A stretch of DNA of 25,582 bases from CAZWEZ01 sp964632795 (GTDB lineage Bacteria > Pseudomonadota > Alphaproteobacteria > Rhodospirillales > 2-02-FULL-58-16). Below, piece after piece: positions 8,322 to 15,815 of this stretch. Both the position numbers and the translations under genes were made by a program. Position 1 is the first letter of the stretch, and every line of letters begins with the position of its first letter. The stretch spans positions 1 to 25,582 of the forward strand of contig CAZWEZ010000051.1 in NCBI GenBank assembly GCA_964632795.1, in the 5' to 3' direction. The notes under the pieces were generated by a model that did not search any database, was not told where the DNA came from, and saw only the letters and a list, made by a program, of their open reading frames with translations.

Positions 8322-8394
8322 AATATCGGATGTAGGAAGTACTTCTAATAGTCTTATTCCATATATTTCGGTTGCAGATACATTTATTGGTCGC

Positions 8395-8424
8395 TTGCCC
8401 GGGACCAAGCGCACTGGCTTATAT
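8395..8424 (+). promoter_or_regulatory. Weak promoter candidate upstream of the ligase operon
   Basis: TTGCCC (8395-8400) and TTATAT (8419-8424) are 18 bp apart in an AT-rich patch. They precede the run of plus-strand genes that begins at 8647. A 6-bp inverted repeat, CGCTTG/CAAGCG (8392-8397 and 8406-8411), overlaps the -35 and spacer. It is the only promoter-like pair I see in 8322-8646. Both hexamers are imperfect, so this is tentative. Confidence 0.22.
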
Positions 8425-8429
8425 ATTTG

Positions 8430-8577
8430 ATGCACATACGACGGCGTTGCGAGCGTATCCGGCTAGGCGCGCGGCACGCCAAGGCCTTCGGCGAGGCCGC
8501 CAACGCCGCCAACGCTCGCCGAGAGGTTCCGCCGGGCGGCCCTGGACTTCATTGAAAAACCGCCAGCGGAGGGGTAA
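8430..8577 (+). pseudogene. Frameshifted C-terminal gene relic
   Basis: One frame from the ATG at 8430 reads RIRLGARHAKAFGEAANAAN and then degenerates to a TGA at 8553-8555. The next frame (8515-8577) reads LAERFRRAALDFIEKPPAEG before a TAA. Both halves use codons ending in G or C and look like consecutive helices of one protein, interrupted by a frameshift near 8510. The helical tail would suit a glycosyltransferase C-terminus, but this is only an impression. The rest of 8322-8646 has no recognisable gene. Confidence 0.25.
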
Positions 8578-8646
8578 TAACGGCACATCCCCGGCGCCTG
8601 ACGTGGTTCCCGGACTATTCCTTCTCCGCAACAACGGAAATCCGAC

Positions 8647-9948
8647 GTGACCGAGTGCCGATTCCACAAGGGCCACGTTCTCGGAGTCGCGGCGTTTCTG
8701 GCCTTCCCCCTGGCCATTTTCGCCTCCAAGGCCCTGACCCCCCTGTTCGTGGCGGCCGCGGTGATCGGCCTGGCGACGGACTTCCTTGACCAGCGGCGGC
8801 TGCCGAGGCTGCCACGGCCGTTCGCCGTTCTCTTCGCCCTGGTGGTGGCGTGGGGTCTGCTGAGCGCCCTGTGGTCGATCACCCCCGGGCGCAGCCTGTA
8901 TTTGAACCTGCCGCTGGCCGGCACCTATCTGGGCGGCCTGGTCCTGGTTTCCCTGGCCGTCCGGCTGCGTCCCGACGAGCGGCGCTTTTTCGAAACCGCG
9001 CTGGTTGCCGGATTCGCTTTGGGTACGGTCATGTTGGCGATCGAAATCATGTCGCCGCTGGCCCTGACCAGCGTCATCTTTCCGCTCATCCGCGGCAATG
9101 ACATCGGCGAATTCAGGGACTGGATCTATGGTCTTCCCGGCTACCATCTGCCGAACTTCTTCAAGCACGGAACGATGATGGCGATGCTGTTGGTGTGGCC
9201 CGCAATCGCCATCCTGTGGCGGCGCGGCGCCAGGATCTTCGCCTCGGCCCTGATGGCCGCGGTGCTGCTTCTTCTCATCCTCAGCACCAACGGCTCCTCG
9301 ATCTTCGGCCTGGCCGTCGGGCTGGGCGCCTTGGCCATCTCCTTCATGGCCCGCGCCAAGGCTTGCTGGGTCTTCGCGGCGGTGGTTGCCCTCGGCATCG
9401 GTGGGGCGCCGGTGGCGATCCAGCTGATCCCGAACAATCAGGACCTGGCAAGAATGCTGCCGAATCTGCCCGATTCCGTGTTTTCGCGGTTTTTCGTGTG
9501 GCGGAACGTGGCCGATCTTATCGCCGAGGCTCCCGTGCAGGGGAAGGGTCTGGATACGTCGCGGGCGATTTCGCCGGACAACGAACGAATCCGGTTTATC
9601 GCCAAGGGGGGCGAACTCCGGGATTCGGTCGTGGTTCCACTCCACCCCCACAACGCCGTCCTCCAGGTGTGGCTCGAGCTCGGCGCGGTTGGGGCGCTGT
9701 TGTTGCTGGCGATCATGCTGGCGATGATCCGCCGGATCTCGGTCAATGCCGGAGGCCGGATGGATCGGGCGATCTGTTTCGGCGCGGTGTTCTCGGCGTT
9801 GTCCATCGCCAACCTCAGTTACGGCATCTGGCAGAGCTGGTGGCAGGGGACCCTGTGGTTGCTGGCCGCCTTCGTGGCCGGCACGATGCCCGGCGCGAGC
9901 CGGGAAAAGACCCCCGCGGAGGCGCCCGCGACGGCGCCCGAATCATGA
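8647..9948 (+). CDS. O-antigen ligase/Wzy-like polytopic membrane protein (433 aa)
   Basis: About ten to twelve hydrophobic segments span the protein. A larger periplasmic loop near 255-330 ends in HPHNAVLQVWLELG (from H333), the hallmark of the WaaL/Wzy_C family, in which this His-containing loop helps transfer a lipid-linked glycan to an acceptor. It is therefore either the ligase that joins a polymer to lipid A core or another carrier, or a polymerase. The two cannot be separated by sequence alone. The start is the GTG at 8647, with GGAA about 8 nt upstream. It ends in an ATGA overlap with a 33-codon ORF. The C-terminus is an Ala/Pro/Glu-rich tail. Length is normal for the family. Confidence 0.85.
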   Translation: MTECRFHKGHVLGVAAFLAFPLAIFASKALTPLFVAAAVIGLATDFLDQRRLPRLPRPFAVLFALVVAWGLLSALWSITPGRSLYLNLPLAGTYLGGLVLVSLAVRLRPDERRFFETALVAGFALGTVMLAIEIMSPLALTSVIFPLIRGNDIGEFRDWIYGLPGYHLPNFFKHGTMMAMLLVWPAIAILWRRGARIFASALMAAVLLLLILSTNGSSIFGLAVGLGALAISFMARAKACWVFAAVVALGIGGAPVAIQLIPNNQDLARMLPNLPDSVFSRFFVWRNVADLIAEAPVQGKGLDTSRAISPDNERIRFIAKGGELRDSVVVPLHPHNAVLQVWLELGAVGALLLLAIMLAMIRRISVNAGGRMDRAICFGAVFSALSIANLSYGIWQSWWQGTLWLLAAFVAGTMPGASREKTPAEAPATAPES

Positions 9949-10046
9949 CCGAAATCCTGTGCACCAGGGCCGAAAGCCCGGCCGAATCGGTCTCCAGGTT
10001 TCTCGGCTTCGCCCTGGAGCGGATCGAAGGGCGGCGAGCGCGATGA
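9945..10046 (+). CDS. 33-aa ORF bridging two genes by ATGA overlaps
   Basis: The ATG at 9945 overlaps the TGA of the O-antigen-ligase-like gene, and its own TGA (10044-10046) overlaps the ATG of the next membrane-protein gene at 10043. The product (MTEILCTRAESPAESVSR, then LGFALERIEGRRAR) has an amphipathic, Arg-rich C-terminal helix and no membrane segment or signal. The exact double overlap is typical of translationally coupled genes and leaves no gap in the operon, the main reason to think it is translated. It may be a small regulatory or assembly peptide, or merely a coupling device. Family unknown. Confidence 0.5.
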   Translation: MTEILCTRAESPAESVSRFLGFALERIEGRRAR

Positions 10047-11968
10047 ACGTCCTCGACTACTTCACACCCACCGGCGAACAGTTCGTCGGGCTCCTCTCGC
10101 TGCTGGGGGTTTCGGGTATTTTCGCCGTGATCGGCGGCTGGTGTGGCGGCGGCCCCCGGCGCTTCACGCCGGCCGACGTCTTCGTCGGCTGGGGCGTGGC
10201 CAGCGGTCTGTTCATCCTCGCCGGCGTCTTCCTGTGGCTTCCTTTCACCTGGATCGCCTATCTCCTGTTGGCGGCGGCGGCGATTGGCGTGCTGCCTCTG
10301 TGGCGGCGGGATCGGCGGAAAGGGATTCATCCGGCCGCCATCGGTCGTCTGTGGCGTATCGTCATCCTCGCCTTGCCGTTGATCCTGCTGGTCGCGGCGA
10401 TGCGGGCCTCGCAATGGGACGAGTTCACCCAATGGCTGCCCAACTCGTTGTACCTTCTGCGTCACGACGCCTTCCCGCGCTCGGGCCTGCCGGAAAGCCC
10501 GGTCGGCTTCGCCGCCTATCCTTACGGCCTGCCCCTGGTCAACTATCTGGTCTCCCGGTTTGCCGGCGTCTTCGTCGAGAACGCCGGGGCGATGTTCAAC
10601 CTGCTTCTGCTGTTGTTCTATGCACCGATCCTGATCGACACCATCGGCCGCGGCCTGACCGCCCCGCCGGCCTGGTCGCGGGGCTGGGGGACGGCGGCGC
10701 TGGGCATCCTCGGGGTCACCGTGCTGAGCACCACCTTCGTCCAGAAACTGGTCCTGACCAGCTACGCCGACAGCGCCACCTCGGCGACCCTGGCCGTCAT
10801 CGGGGTGCTGGCGTGGCGGCTCCTCGACATCCTGGGGAGCGCCGCGGAGCGCCCCGAGGCCGTCTCCGAGGCGCGGCCCCTGGCCTGGCAGTTCGGCCTG
10901 GTGATGGTCATCTTCGTCTACCTGAAACAGAGCAACCTGGTGCTGGCGGCGTTGTTGCTGTGCGCCATGGTCCTGGTTACCTTGCGCGATCCGAGACTCC
11001 GGCTGGCCGACCTGCTGCGGCTGGCTCCGGCCCTGTTGTTGCCCGGCGCGGTGGCTTATCTGACTTGGCGCTACCACGTCGCCGAACACCTCTCCGGAAG
11101 GGAGTTCGCGTTCCGCGGCCTGAACGACTGGTTCTGGGCCGATGCCCTCGCCGTCCTCGGACGCATGCTCTCCGTCGCCGCCTCCAAGGCCGTTTTTTTC
11201 GTGATGATGGCGGCGATCGCGGTCCTCGCCGCGAGGGCGCTGTGGAGGTTCAAGGGCTCCTTCGATCGCCTGGTTCTCCTCGTCGCCACGGTCTTCGTCG
11301 GTTACAACCTGTTCCTGTGGGCCGCCTATCTCGGCGCCTTCGACCTGCGCGACGCCCTCAGGGCGGGCTCCTTCTGGCGCTACAACACCCAGTTGGGCCT
11401 GTTGGGATGCACCGCCGCCGCCTATGGGCTGGCCCTGGTGTGGCGGCGCTACGCGACCTCGTTTTTGGCCGACCGAATGGCCGTGACCCGGCTGTTGCCG
11501 GTGCTTGGAGTGGTCCTGGTCCCGGCCTTGTCGGTCGCCTTCTCCGAAAAGCTGCGGTTCGACCTGCGGCCGTGGAAGGACCACATCCGGACGGTCGGCC
11601 GGGAACTGGCCCGCGACCTTCCCCCGGGGGCCCGGATCAGCGTCGTCGACCCGGAAGGGAACGGCCTCGCCTTCATGATGATCAAATACGAGTTGGTCGT
11701 CGGCCCCGGGTTGGCCCGCGACATCGACCTGCGGGGAAAGATCACCGTCTATTCGGATACCTCCGACGAGGGGCTGCGCAAGAGCCTGGACGATCCCTTG
11801 CTGACCCACGCCTGGGTGCATAAGTCCCTGGCCAATGTCCAAATGGCGATGGGCGTCACCCTGGCGCCACGGAACTCGCACCTTCTGCGCCGCGACGGCG
11901 GGCGGTGGCAATTGGAGAAGTCCTGGCCCTACGACGGCTATGACGACCCCTACAGCGAACCCGACTGA
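10043..11968 (+). CDS. GT-C-fold-type polytopic membrane protein (641 aa), putative glycosyltransferase
   Basis: The start at 10043 is fixed by the ATGA overlap with the 33-codon ORF. About twelve hydrophobic segments fill residues 10-510, followed by a soluble domain of about 130 residues (RISVVDPEGNG, then KITVYSDTSDEGLR). The first large external loop carries WDEFTQW (125-131) followed by the conserved-looking YPYGLPLVNYL. An acidic pair in this loop is characteristic of GT-C enzymes, which use polyprenyl-phosphate sugars on the outer face of the membrane. Donor and acceptor are unknown. Its position between a ligase-like protein and an ABC exporter fits modification of the exported glycan. 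No ribosome site is needed if translation is coupled. GC-rich throughout, with codon use like its neighbours. Confidence 0.72.
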   Translation: MNVLDYFTPTGEQFVGLLSLLGVSGIFAVIGGWCGGGPRRFTPADVFVGWGVASGLFILAGVFLWLPFTWIAYLLLAAAAIGVLPLWRRDRRKGIHPAAIGRLWRIVILALPLILLVAAMRASQWDEFTQWLPNSLYLLRHDAFPRSGLPESPVGFAAYPYGLPLVNYLVSRFAGVFVENAGAMFNLLLLLFYAPILIDTIGRGLTAPPAWSRGWGTAALGILGVTVLSTTFVQKLVLTSYADSATSATLAVIGVLAWRLLDILGSAAERPEAVSEARPLAWQFGLVMVIFVYLKQSNLVLAALLLCAMVLVTLRDPRLRLADLLRLAPALLLPGAVAYLTWRYHVAEHLSGREFAFRGLNDWFWADALAVLGRMLSVAASKAVFFVMMAAIAVLAARALWRFKGSFDRLVLLVATVFVGYNLFLWAAYLGAFDLRDALRAGSFWRYNTQLGLLGCTAAAYGLALVWRRYATSFLADRMAVTRLLPVLGVVLVPALSVAFSEKLRFDLRPWKDHIRTVGRELARDLPPGARISVVDPEGNGLAFMMIKYELVVGPGLARDIDLRGKITVYSDTSDEGLRKSLDDPLLTHAWVHKSLANVQMAMGVTLAPRNSHLLRRDGGRWQLEKSWPYDGYDDPYSEPD

Positions 11969-11992
11969 AACCACTTCAACAACGGTTGATCC

Positions 11993-13750
11993 ATGACCTT
12001 CCTGTCCACCTTCGGGCGACTGCCCGGAACCTGGCTGACCCTGGTTCTGATCGTCCTCTCGGGGATGATCGAAGGATTCGGCCTGGTCCTTTTCGTGCCC
12101 CTGCTGGAGATCATGACCGCCGGTTCGCCGGAAGGCCTGCGGTGGCCCTTCACCCTGATCGTCGACGGCTTCCGGGCCATCGGCGTGCCGGTCACGCTGC
12201 CGTCCATGCTGGGGGCGATCGTGGTCTTGATCCTGGGCTCGATGGGACTGGGCTACTCGCAACGCTACGTGGTCATCCGGGCCTGGAATCTGTTTTCCCG
12301 GCGGGTCCGCGAAGACTTCAACGAGACCTTCTTCCACGCCTCGTGGGGACACATCTCCCGTCAGTCCCACGGCGAGGTCATCAACCAGTTCGTCACCGAA
12401 TGCCGACGCGCCGGGAAGGCCCTGCAATACGAAGTGCTGTGCGTTGCCAGCATCATCCAGATCGCCATCTATTTCGCCTTTTCCTCGGTGCTGTCCTGGC
12501 AATTGATGCTGGTCACGGCGCTGTTCGGCATCATCGTGGTCGTCGTGGTGCGCCCCTTGCAGCTTCACGCCAAGGCCTACGGCAAGGCCACCAACACAGC
12601 CAACCGCAACTTGAGTTTCTACGGCCTCGATTTCCTGAAGGGCGCCAAGCTGGTCAAGGCGACGGCGTGCGAGGAGATGGTGGTGACGCGCCTGGTCCGC
12701 CACATCACGACCCTTTACGAGGTCGGTTTCCGTTCGGAACTGAACGGCGTACAGATCTATTTCCTGGCCCAGGCGTTGCCGGTGATGCTGTTGGCAATGA
12801 TCATCTTCATCGCCATCGAGGTGCTCGACGTCAACCCGTCCTCGACCCTGGTGTTCCTGTTGATCCTGGCCCGCCTGGTGCCGCGGATGGCGCAACTCCA
12901 ACAGCAGTTCCAAAGCTACAGCCTGAACAGCCCGGCGGTGGGGGTGGTCGACGCGATGATCCAATCCAGCCACGCCGAGAAGGAGGAAACCACCGCTGGC
13001 GGCCACCCCTTCGAGCGGCTGGAACGAGGCATCCGCCTGGAGAACGTCGGCTACCGCTACCCCGACGAGGAACGGACGGTTGTCGAGGACGTCAACCTGG
13101 AGATCCCCGTCAACCGGATGGCCGCGGTGGTCGGCAGTTCGGGAGCCGGCAAGTCGACGCTGATCGACATCATCTGCGGGCTGCGACCGCCGGCAACGGG
13201 ACGCATCACCATCGACGGCACCGACCTCTGGAACCTGGACCCATTCTCCTGGCGCCGGTGCATCGGCTACGTCCCCCAGGACGCTGTGATCTTCAACGAC
13301 ACCCTGCGCAACAACCTGCTGTTTGCCCACCCCGAGGCCGACGACGGAACCATCGCCCGGGTCCTCGATCTGGTCCACCTCTCCGACACCGTGGCTGAGC
13401 TGCCCCAAGGACTGGACACCGTTCTCGGCGAGGGCGGCATCCGCCTGTCGGGCGGCCAGAAGCAGCGCCTGGCCCTGGCCCGGGCGCTGGTCGGCGGGCC
13501 GCAACTGCTACTGCTCGACGAGGCGACCAGCGCGCTCGACACCGAATCCGAGTTCCGCATCCAGAAGGCCATCGAATCGATCGCCCACACGATCACCATC
13601 GTCGTCGTCGCCCACCGCCTGTCGACCGTGCGCAAGGCCGACGTGATCCACGTCATGGAGAACGGGCGAATCGTCGAATCGGGAACCTACGACGACCTGC
13701 TGGCCCGCGACGGACGGTTCACCCAACTCCACGACGTACAGTTTTCCTGA
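11993..13750 (+). CDS. MsbA-like ABC exporter, fused membrane and ATPase domains (585 aa)
   Basis: An N-terminal transmembrane domain (about 1-320, five to six helices) is fused to an ATPase domain with Walker A GSSGAGKST (381-389), signature LSGGQ (485-489), Walker B LLLLDE (505-510) and a switch histidine in VVAHRLST. This is the half-transporter arrangement of the MsbA/PglK/lipid-flippase group, which works as a homodimer. In a glycan locus the likely substrate is a lipid-linked saccharide or a lipid. It follows the GT-C gene by 24 bp and closes the unit starting at 8647. No clear ribosome site is seen before the ATG at 11993; the conserved first hydrophobic segment starts soon after, so this start is reasonable. 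The 66 bp downstream hold the promoter and operator of the next operon, with no obvious terminator. Confidence 0.9.
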   Translation: MTFLSTFGRLPGTWLTLVLIVLSGMIEGFGLVLFVPLLEIMTAGSPEGLRWPFTLIVDGFRAIGVPVTLPSMLGAIVVLILGSMGLGYSQRYVVIRAWNLFSRRVREDFNETFFHASWGHISRQSHGEVINQFVTECRRAGKALQYEVLCVASIIQIAIYFAFSSVLSWQLMLVTALFGIIVVVVVRPLQLHAKAYGKATNTANRNLSFYGLDFLKGAKLVKATACEEMVVTRLVRHITTLYEVGFRSELNGVQIYFLAQALPVMLLAMIIFIAIEVLDVNPSSTLVFLLILARLVPRMAQLQQQFQSYSLNSPAVGVVDAMIQSSHAEKEETTAGGHPFERLERGIRLENVGYRYPDEERTVVEDVNLEIPVNRMAAVVGSSGAGKSTLIDIICGLRPPATGRITIDGTDLWNLDPFSWRRCIGYVPQDAVIFNDTLRNNLLFAHPEADDGTIARVLDLVHLSDTVAELPQGLDTVLGEGGIRLSGGQKQRLALARALVGGPQLLLLDEATSALDTESEFRIQKAIESIAHTITIVVVAHRLSTVRKADVIHVMENGRIVESGTYDDLLARDGRFTQLHDVQFS

Positions 13751-13768
13751 GCCGCCGGAACAAAACGG

Positions 13769-13797
13769 TTGTCCCCGCCGACGCCGGGTGTTAACTT
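13769..13797 (+). promoter_or_regulatory. Sigma70-type promoter for the HTH-cytidylyltransferase/phn operon
   Basis: TTGTCC (13769-13774) and TAACTT (13792-13797) are spaced by exactly 17 bp in the only AT-richer gap between 11969 and 18152. Hexamer matches are modest (4/6 and 3/6), but the position just before a regulator gene and the overlap with a palindrome support it. Confidence 0.45.
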
Positions 13798-13814
13798 GTT
13801 TGCGAACAGGTGAA
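13791..13814. promoter_or_regulatory. Imperfect 24-bp palindrome, candidate operator for the fused HTH domain
   Basis: The element runs from TTAACTTGTTTG to CGAACAGGTGAA around a centre at 13802/13803. Nine of twelve half-site positions pair, with a TGTTTG/CGAACA core. It covers the putative -10, the transcription start region and the ribosome site, and ends 2 bp before the ATG at 13817. A repressor bound here would block the operon. The adjacent gene encodes its own XRE-type HTH domain, so autoregulation is the simplest reading (inference). Confidence 0.5.
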
Positions 13815-13816
13815 CA

Positions 13817-14935
13817 ATGGACTCCGTGACATCCTCCTCGACGTTTGGTGAATACCTTCGCGGGCTGCGCGCCGGCAAGGACATCGGCCAGCGCCAGTTG
13901 GCCCGCGCCATCGGCGTCTCGCCGTCCTACCTCAACGACATCGAGAACGACAAGCGGGCCGCGCCGCGGGCCGAGATCGTCGCCGCCATCGCCGACATCC
14001 TGGAGGCCGACACTGATGAGATGTTCGACCGCGCCGGGCGCTCGCGCGGCGGCATCCCCGCCGACGTCGCGGCGATCGTCGAGGACAACCCCGAGGTGGT
14101 GGCGCTGTTGCGCGCGATCAGGGGTTACGGGCTGGAGGGCAGGGACATCCTGGAGATCCGCAAGACCATGACGGCGACCAACGTCAAGGCCCTGATCATC
14201 GCCGCCGGCCCCGGCAGCCGGTTGAAGAACCTCACCGAGGACCGGCCCAAGTGCATGCTCAAGTTCGGCGGCAAGACCCTGCTCCGGCGCCAGCTCGACG
14301 CCTACGCCGAATGCGGGGTGCGCGAGGTCTCGGTGATCCGCGGCTACAAGAAGGGCAAGATCAATTACAAGGGGCTGACCTACTACGAGAACCCCGATTA
14401 CGAGCGCAACAACATCCTCAATTCGCTGTTCTTCGCCGAGCAGGCGATTCACGGCAACCTCATCGTCTCGTATTCCGACATCCTGTTCGATAGTCACGTC
14501 GTCAACCGCCTGCTGCAGTCCGAAAAGGACATCTCGATCGTCGTCGACATCGACTGGCGGGGCTACTACGAGGGCCGCAAGGACCATCCCATAGCGGAGG
14601 CCGAGAACGTCATCTTCGACGCCGACAACAACGTCGTCGAGATCGGCAAGATCCTGACCGACCGTCACGACGTCCACGGCGAGTTCATCGGCATGATGAA
14701 ACTGACCGCGCGCGGCGCCGAAATCTTCAAGCGCCACTTCAAGCGGGCCAAGGAGTTGTACTGGGACAAGCCGTTCCAACGGGCGGCCACCTTCGAGAAG
14801 GCCTACATCACCGACATGATCCAGGAGATGGTCGACCTCGGGGTGCCCATCCATTGCGTCATCATCGAGCGCGGCTGGAAGGAAATCGACACCGTCGAGG
14901 ACTACCGCAAGGCGCTCAAGGAATTCGAGGACTAG
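13817..14935 (+). CDS. XRE-HTH domain fused to LicC/PntC-like cytidylyltransferase (372 aa)
   Basis: Residues about 9-65 form a Cro/CI-type HTH domain (RQLARAIGVSPSYLNDIEN). A helical linker (76-117, VEDNPEVVALLRAIRG) leads to a nucleotidyltransferase domain (about 122-372). This has the glycine-rich NTP loop ALIIAAGPGSRL (125-136), PKCMLKFGG (144-152), NPDYERNNILNSL and SYSDILF, where D211 is the likely metal ligand. The domain most resembles CTP:phosphocholine, phosphonate (PntC) and phosphoglutamine cytidylyltransferases, which activate a phosphate or phosphonate as a CDP derivative. The next three genes encode PhnD/PhnC/PhnE-type transporter parts, so the enzyme plausibly activates what they import, and the HTH domain may regulate the operon. 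Upstream are a candidate promoter and a palindrome overlapping the ribosome site. Methionine 118 (ATG 14168) sits exactly at the domain border and might allow a shorter enzyme-only product. Substrate not proven. Confidence 0.85.
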   Translation: MDSVTSSSTFGEYLRGLRAGKDIGQRQLARAIGVSPSYLNDIENDKRAAPRAEIVAAIADILEADTDEMFDRAGRSRGGIPADVAAIVEDNPEVVALLRAIRGYGLEGRDILEIRKTMTATNVKALIIAAGPGSRLKNLTEDRPKCMLKFGGKTLLRRQLDAYAECGVREVSVIRGYKKGKINYKGLTYYENPDYERNNILNSLFFAEQAIHGNLIVSYSDILFDSHVVNRLLQSEKDISIVVDIDWRGYYEGRKDHPIAEAENVIFDADNNVVEIGKILTDRHDVHGEFIGMMKLTARGAEIFKRHFKRAKELYWDKPFQRAATFEKAYITDMIQEMVDLGVPIHCVIIERGWKEIDTVEDYRKALKEFED

Positions 14936-14942
14936 GGAAACC

Positions 14943-15812
14943 ATGAAAAGACTTATCGTTTCGCTGGCCGTCGCCCTGGGGCTGGTCGTCGGGTCCGCCG
15001 CCGGGGCCGCCGGCCTCGAGCTCAAGATGGTCTTCGTGCCGGCCAGCGAGAAGGGCGACGAGAAGGACTTCGTCAACCTCATCAGGATCATCGAGAAGCT
15101 GAGCGGCTACGCCATCACCCCGATCAAGGTCACCGACTACAACGCCGCCGTCGAGGCGATGCGCGCCGGCCGCGCCCAGATCGCCTGGTTCGGCGGCAAG
15201 ACCTACATCGAGGCCGCCCGCCTGGCCGACGCCGAGGCCTTCGCCGCCGGCGTGCGCATGGGCGACACCGATGCCTCCTACTTCACCTACTTCGTGGTCC
15301 GCGCCGACAGTCCGATCAAGGAGTTCGCCGAGGTCCGGGGCAAGATCCTGGGGCTCAACACCATCGGCTCGACCAGCGGCGACCTGATCCCCCAGGTCGA
15401 GCTGGCCAAGCTCGGGCTGGCCATCAACGACCCCGATCATTTCAAGAATGTGTTCTACGCCGGCAGCCACGACGCCTGCCTGCTGAGCGTCCTCAACGGC
15501 CACGCCGAGGTCTGCGGGATGAGCTCGCGCAACTTCGACGCCCGCCTCGCCGACGGCACCTTCAAGCGCTCCCAGGTGCGCATCATCCACACCTCGGACC
15601 CGGTGCCCCCGCCGCCGCTGGCCTACTCCAAGCGGCTGCCCGCCGAAGTGCGCGCGGCGATCAAGAAGGCGACCCTGGAGGCCCACAAGCACGGCCGCAT
15701 CGGCGGCTACGGCGGCCTCATGTCGCACTACGTCGAGGTCACCGATGCCGACTACGACATGCTGCGCGCGGTCGACAAGCTGCTCAAGGAACAGAAGAAG
15801 AAGTCGAACTAG
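14943..15812 (+). CDS. PhnD-like periplasmic substrate-binding protein (289 aa)
   Basis: A signal peptide is clear: MKR, a hydrophobic stretch 4-18, then small residues with probable cleavage near AAGAAG (about 23). The mature part is a PhnD-type binding protein with AWFGGKTYIEAA (81-92), the oxyanion loop GSTSG (142-146) and GSHDACL (174-180). These correspond to the Ser/Thr loop and His of phosphonate-binding PhnD. It should capture a phosphonate, phosphite or related oxyanion in the periplasm for the PhnC/PhnDE transporter. The ligand side chain cannot be read from sequence. The C-terminus is Lys-rich (KEQKKKSN). The ATG at 14943 follows AGGGAAACC and lies 7 bp after the preceding stop, so the genes share one operon. 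Confidence 0.88.
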   Translation: MKRLIVSLAVALGLVVGSAAGAAGLELKMVFVPASEKGDEKDFVNLIRIIEKLSGYAITPIKVTDYNAAVEAMRAGRAQIAWFGGKTYIEAARLADAEAFAAGVRMGDTDASYFTYFVVRADSPIKEFAEVRGKILGLNTIGSTSGDLIPQVELAKLGLAINDPDHFKNVFYAGSHDACLLSVLNGHAEVCGMSSRNFDARLADGTFKRSQVRIIHTSDPVPPPPLAYSKRLPAEVRAAIKKATLEAHKHGRIGGYGGLMSHYVEVTDADYDMLRAVDKLLKEQKKKSN

Positions 15813-15815
15813 CCG

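Noticed and set aside
8336..8345. Perfect 10-bp palindrome GAAGTACTTC just after the SGNH-type gene
   Set aside because: It does not extend beyond 10 bp and has no partner copy in the window, so chance is a sufficient explanation.
8392..8411. CGCTTG/CAAGCG hairpin after the SGNH-type gene as a terminator
   Set aside because: The stem is short and is followed by CACTGG, not a T tract.
9815..13504. A 1229-codon open frame on the minus strand
   Set aside because: It lies antisense to four well-supported genes, is rich in Gln/His/Asp/Arg as expected from reversed GC-biased codons, and contains no domain motif.
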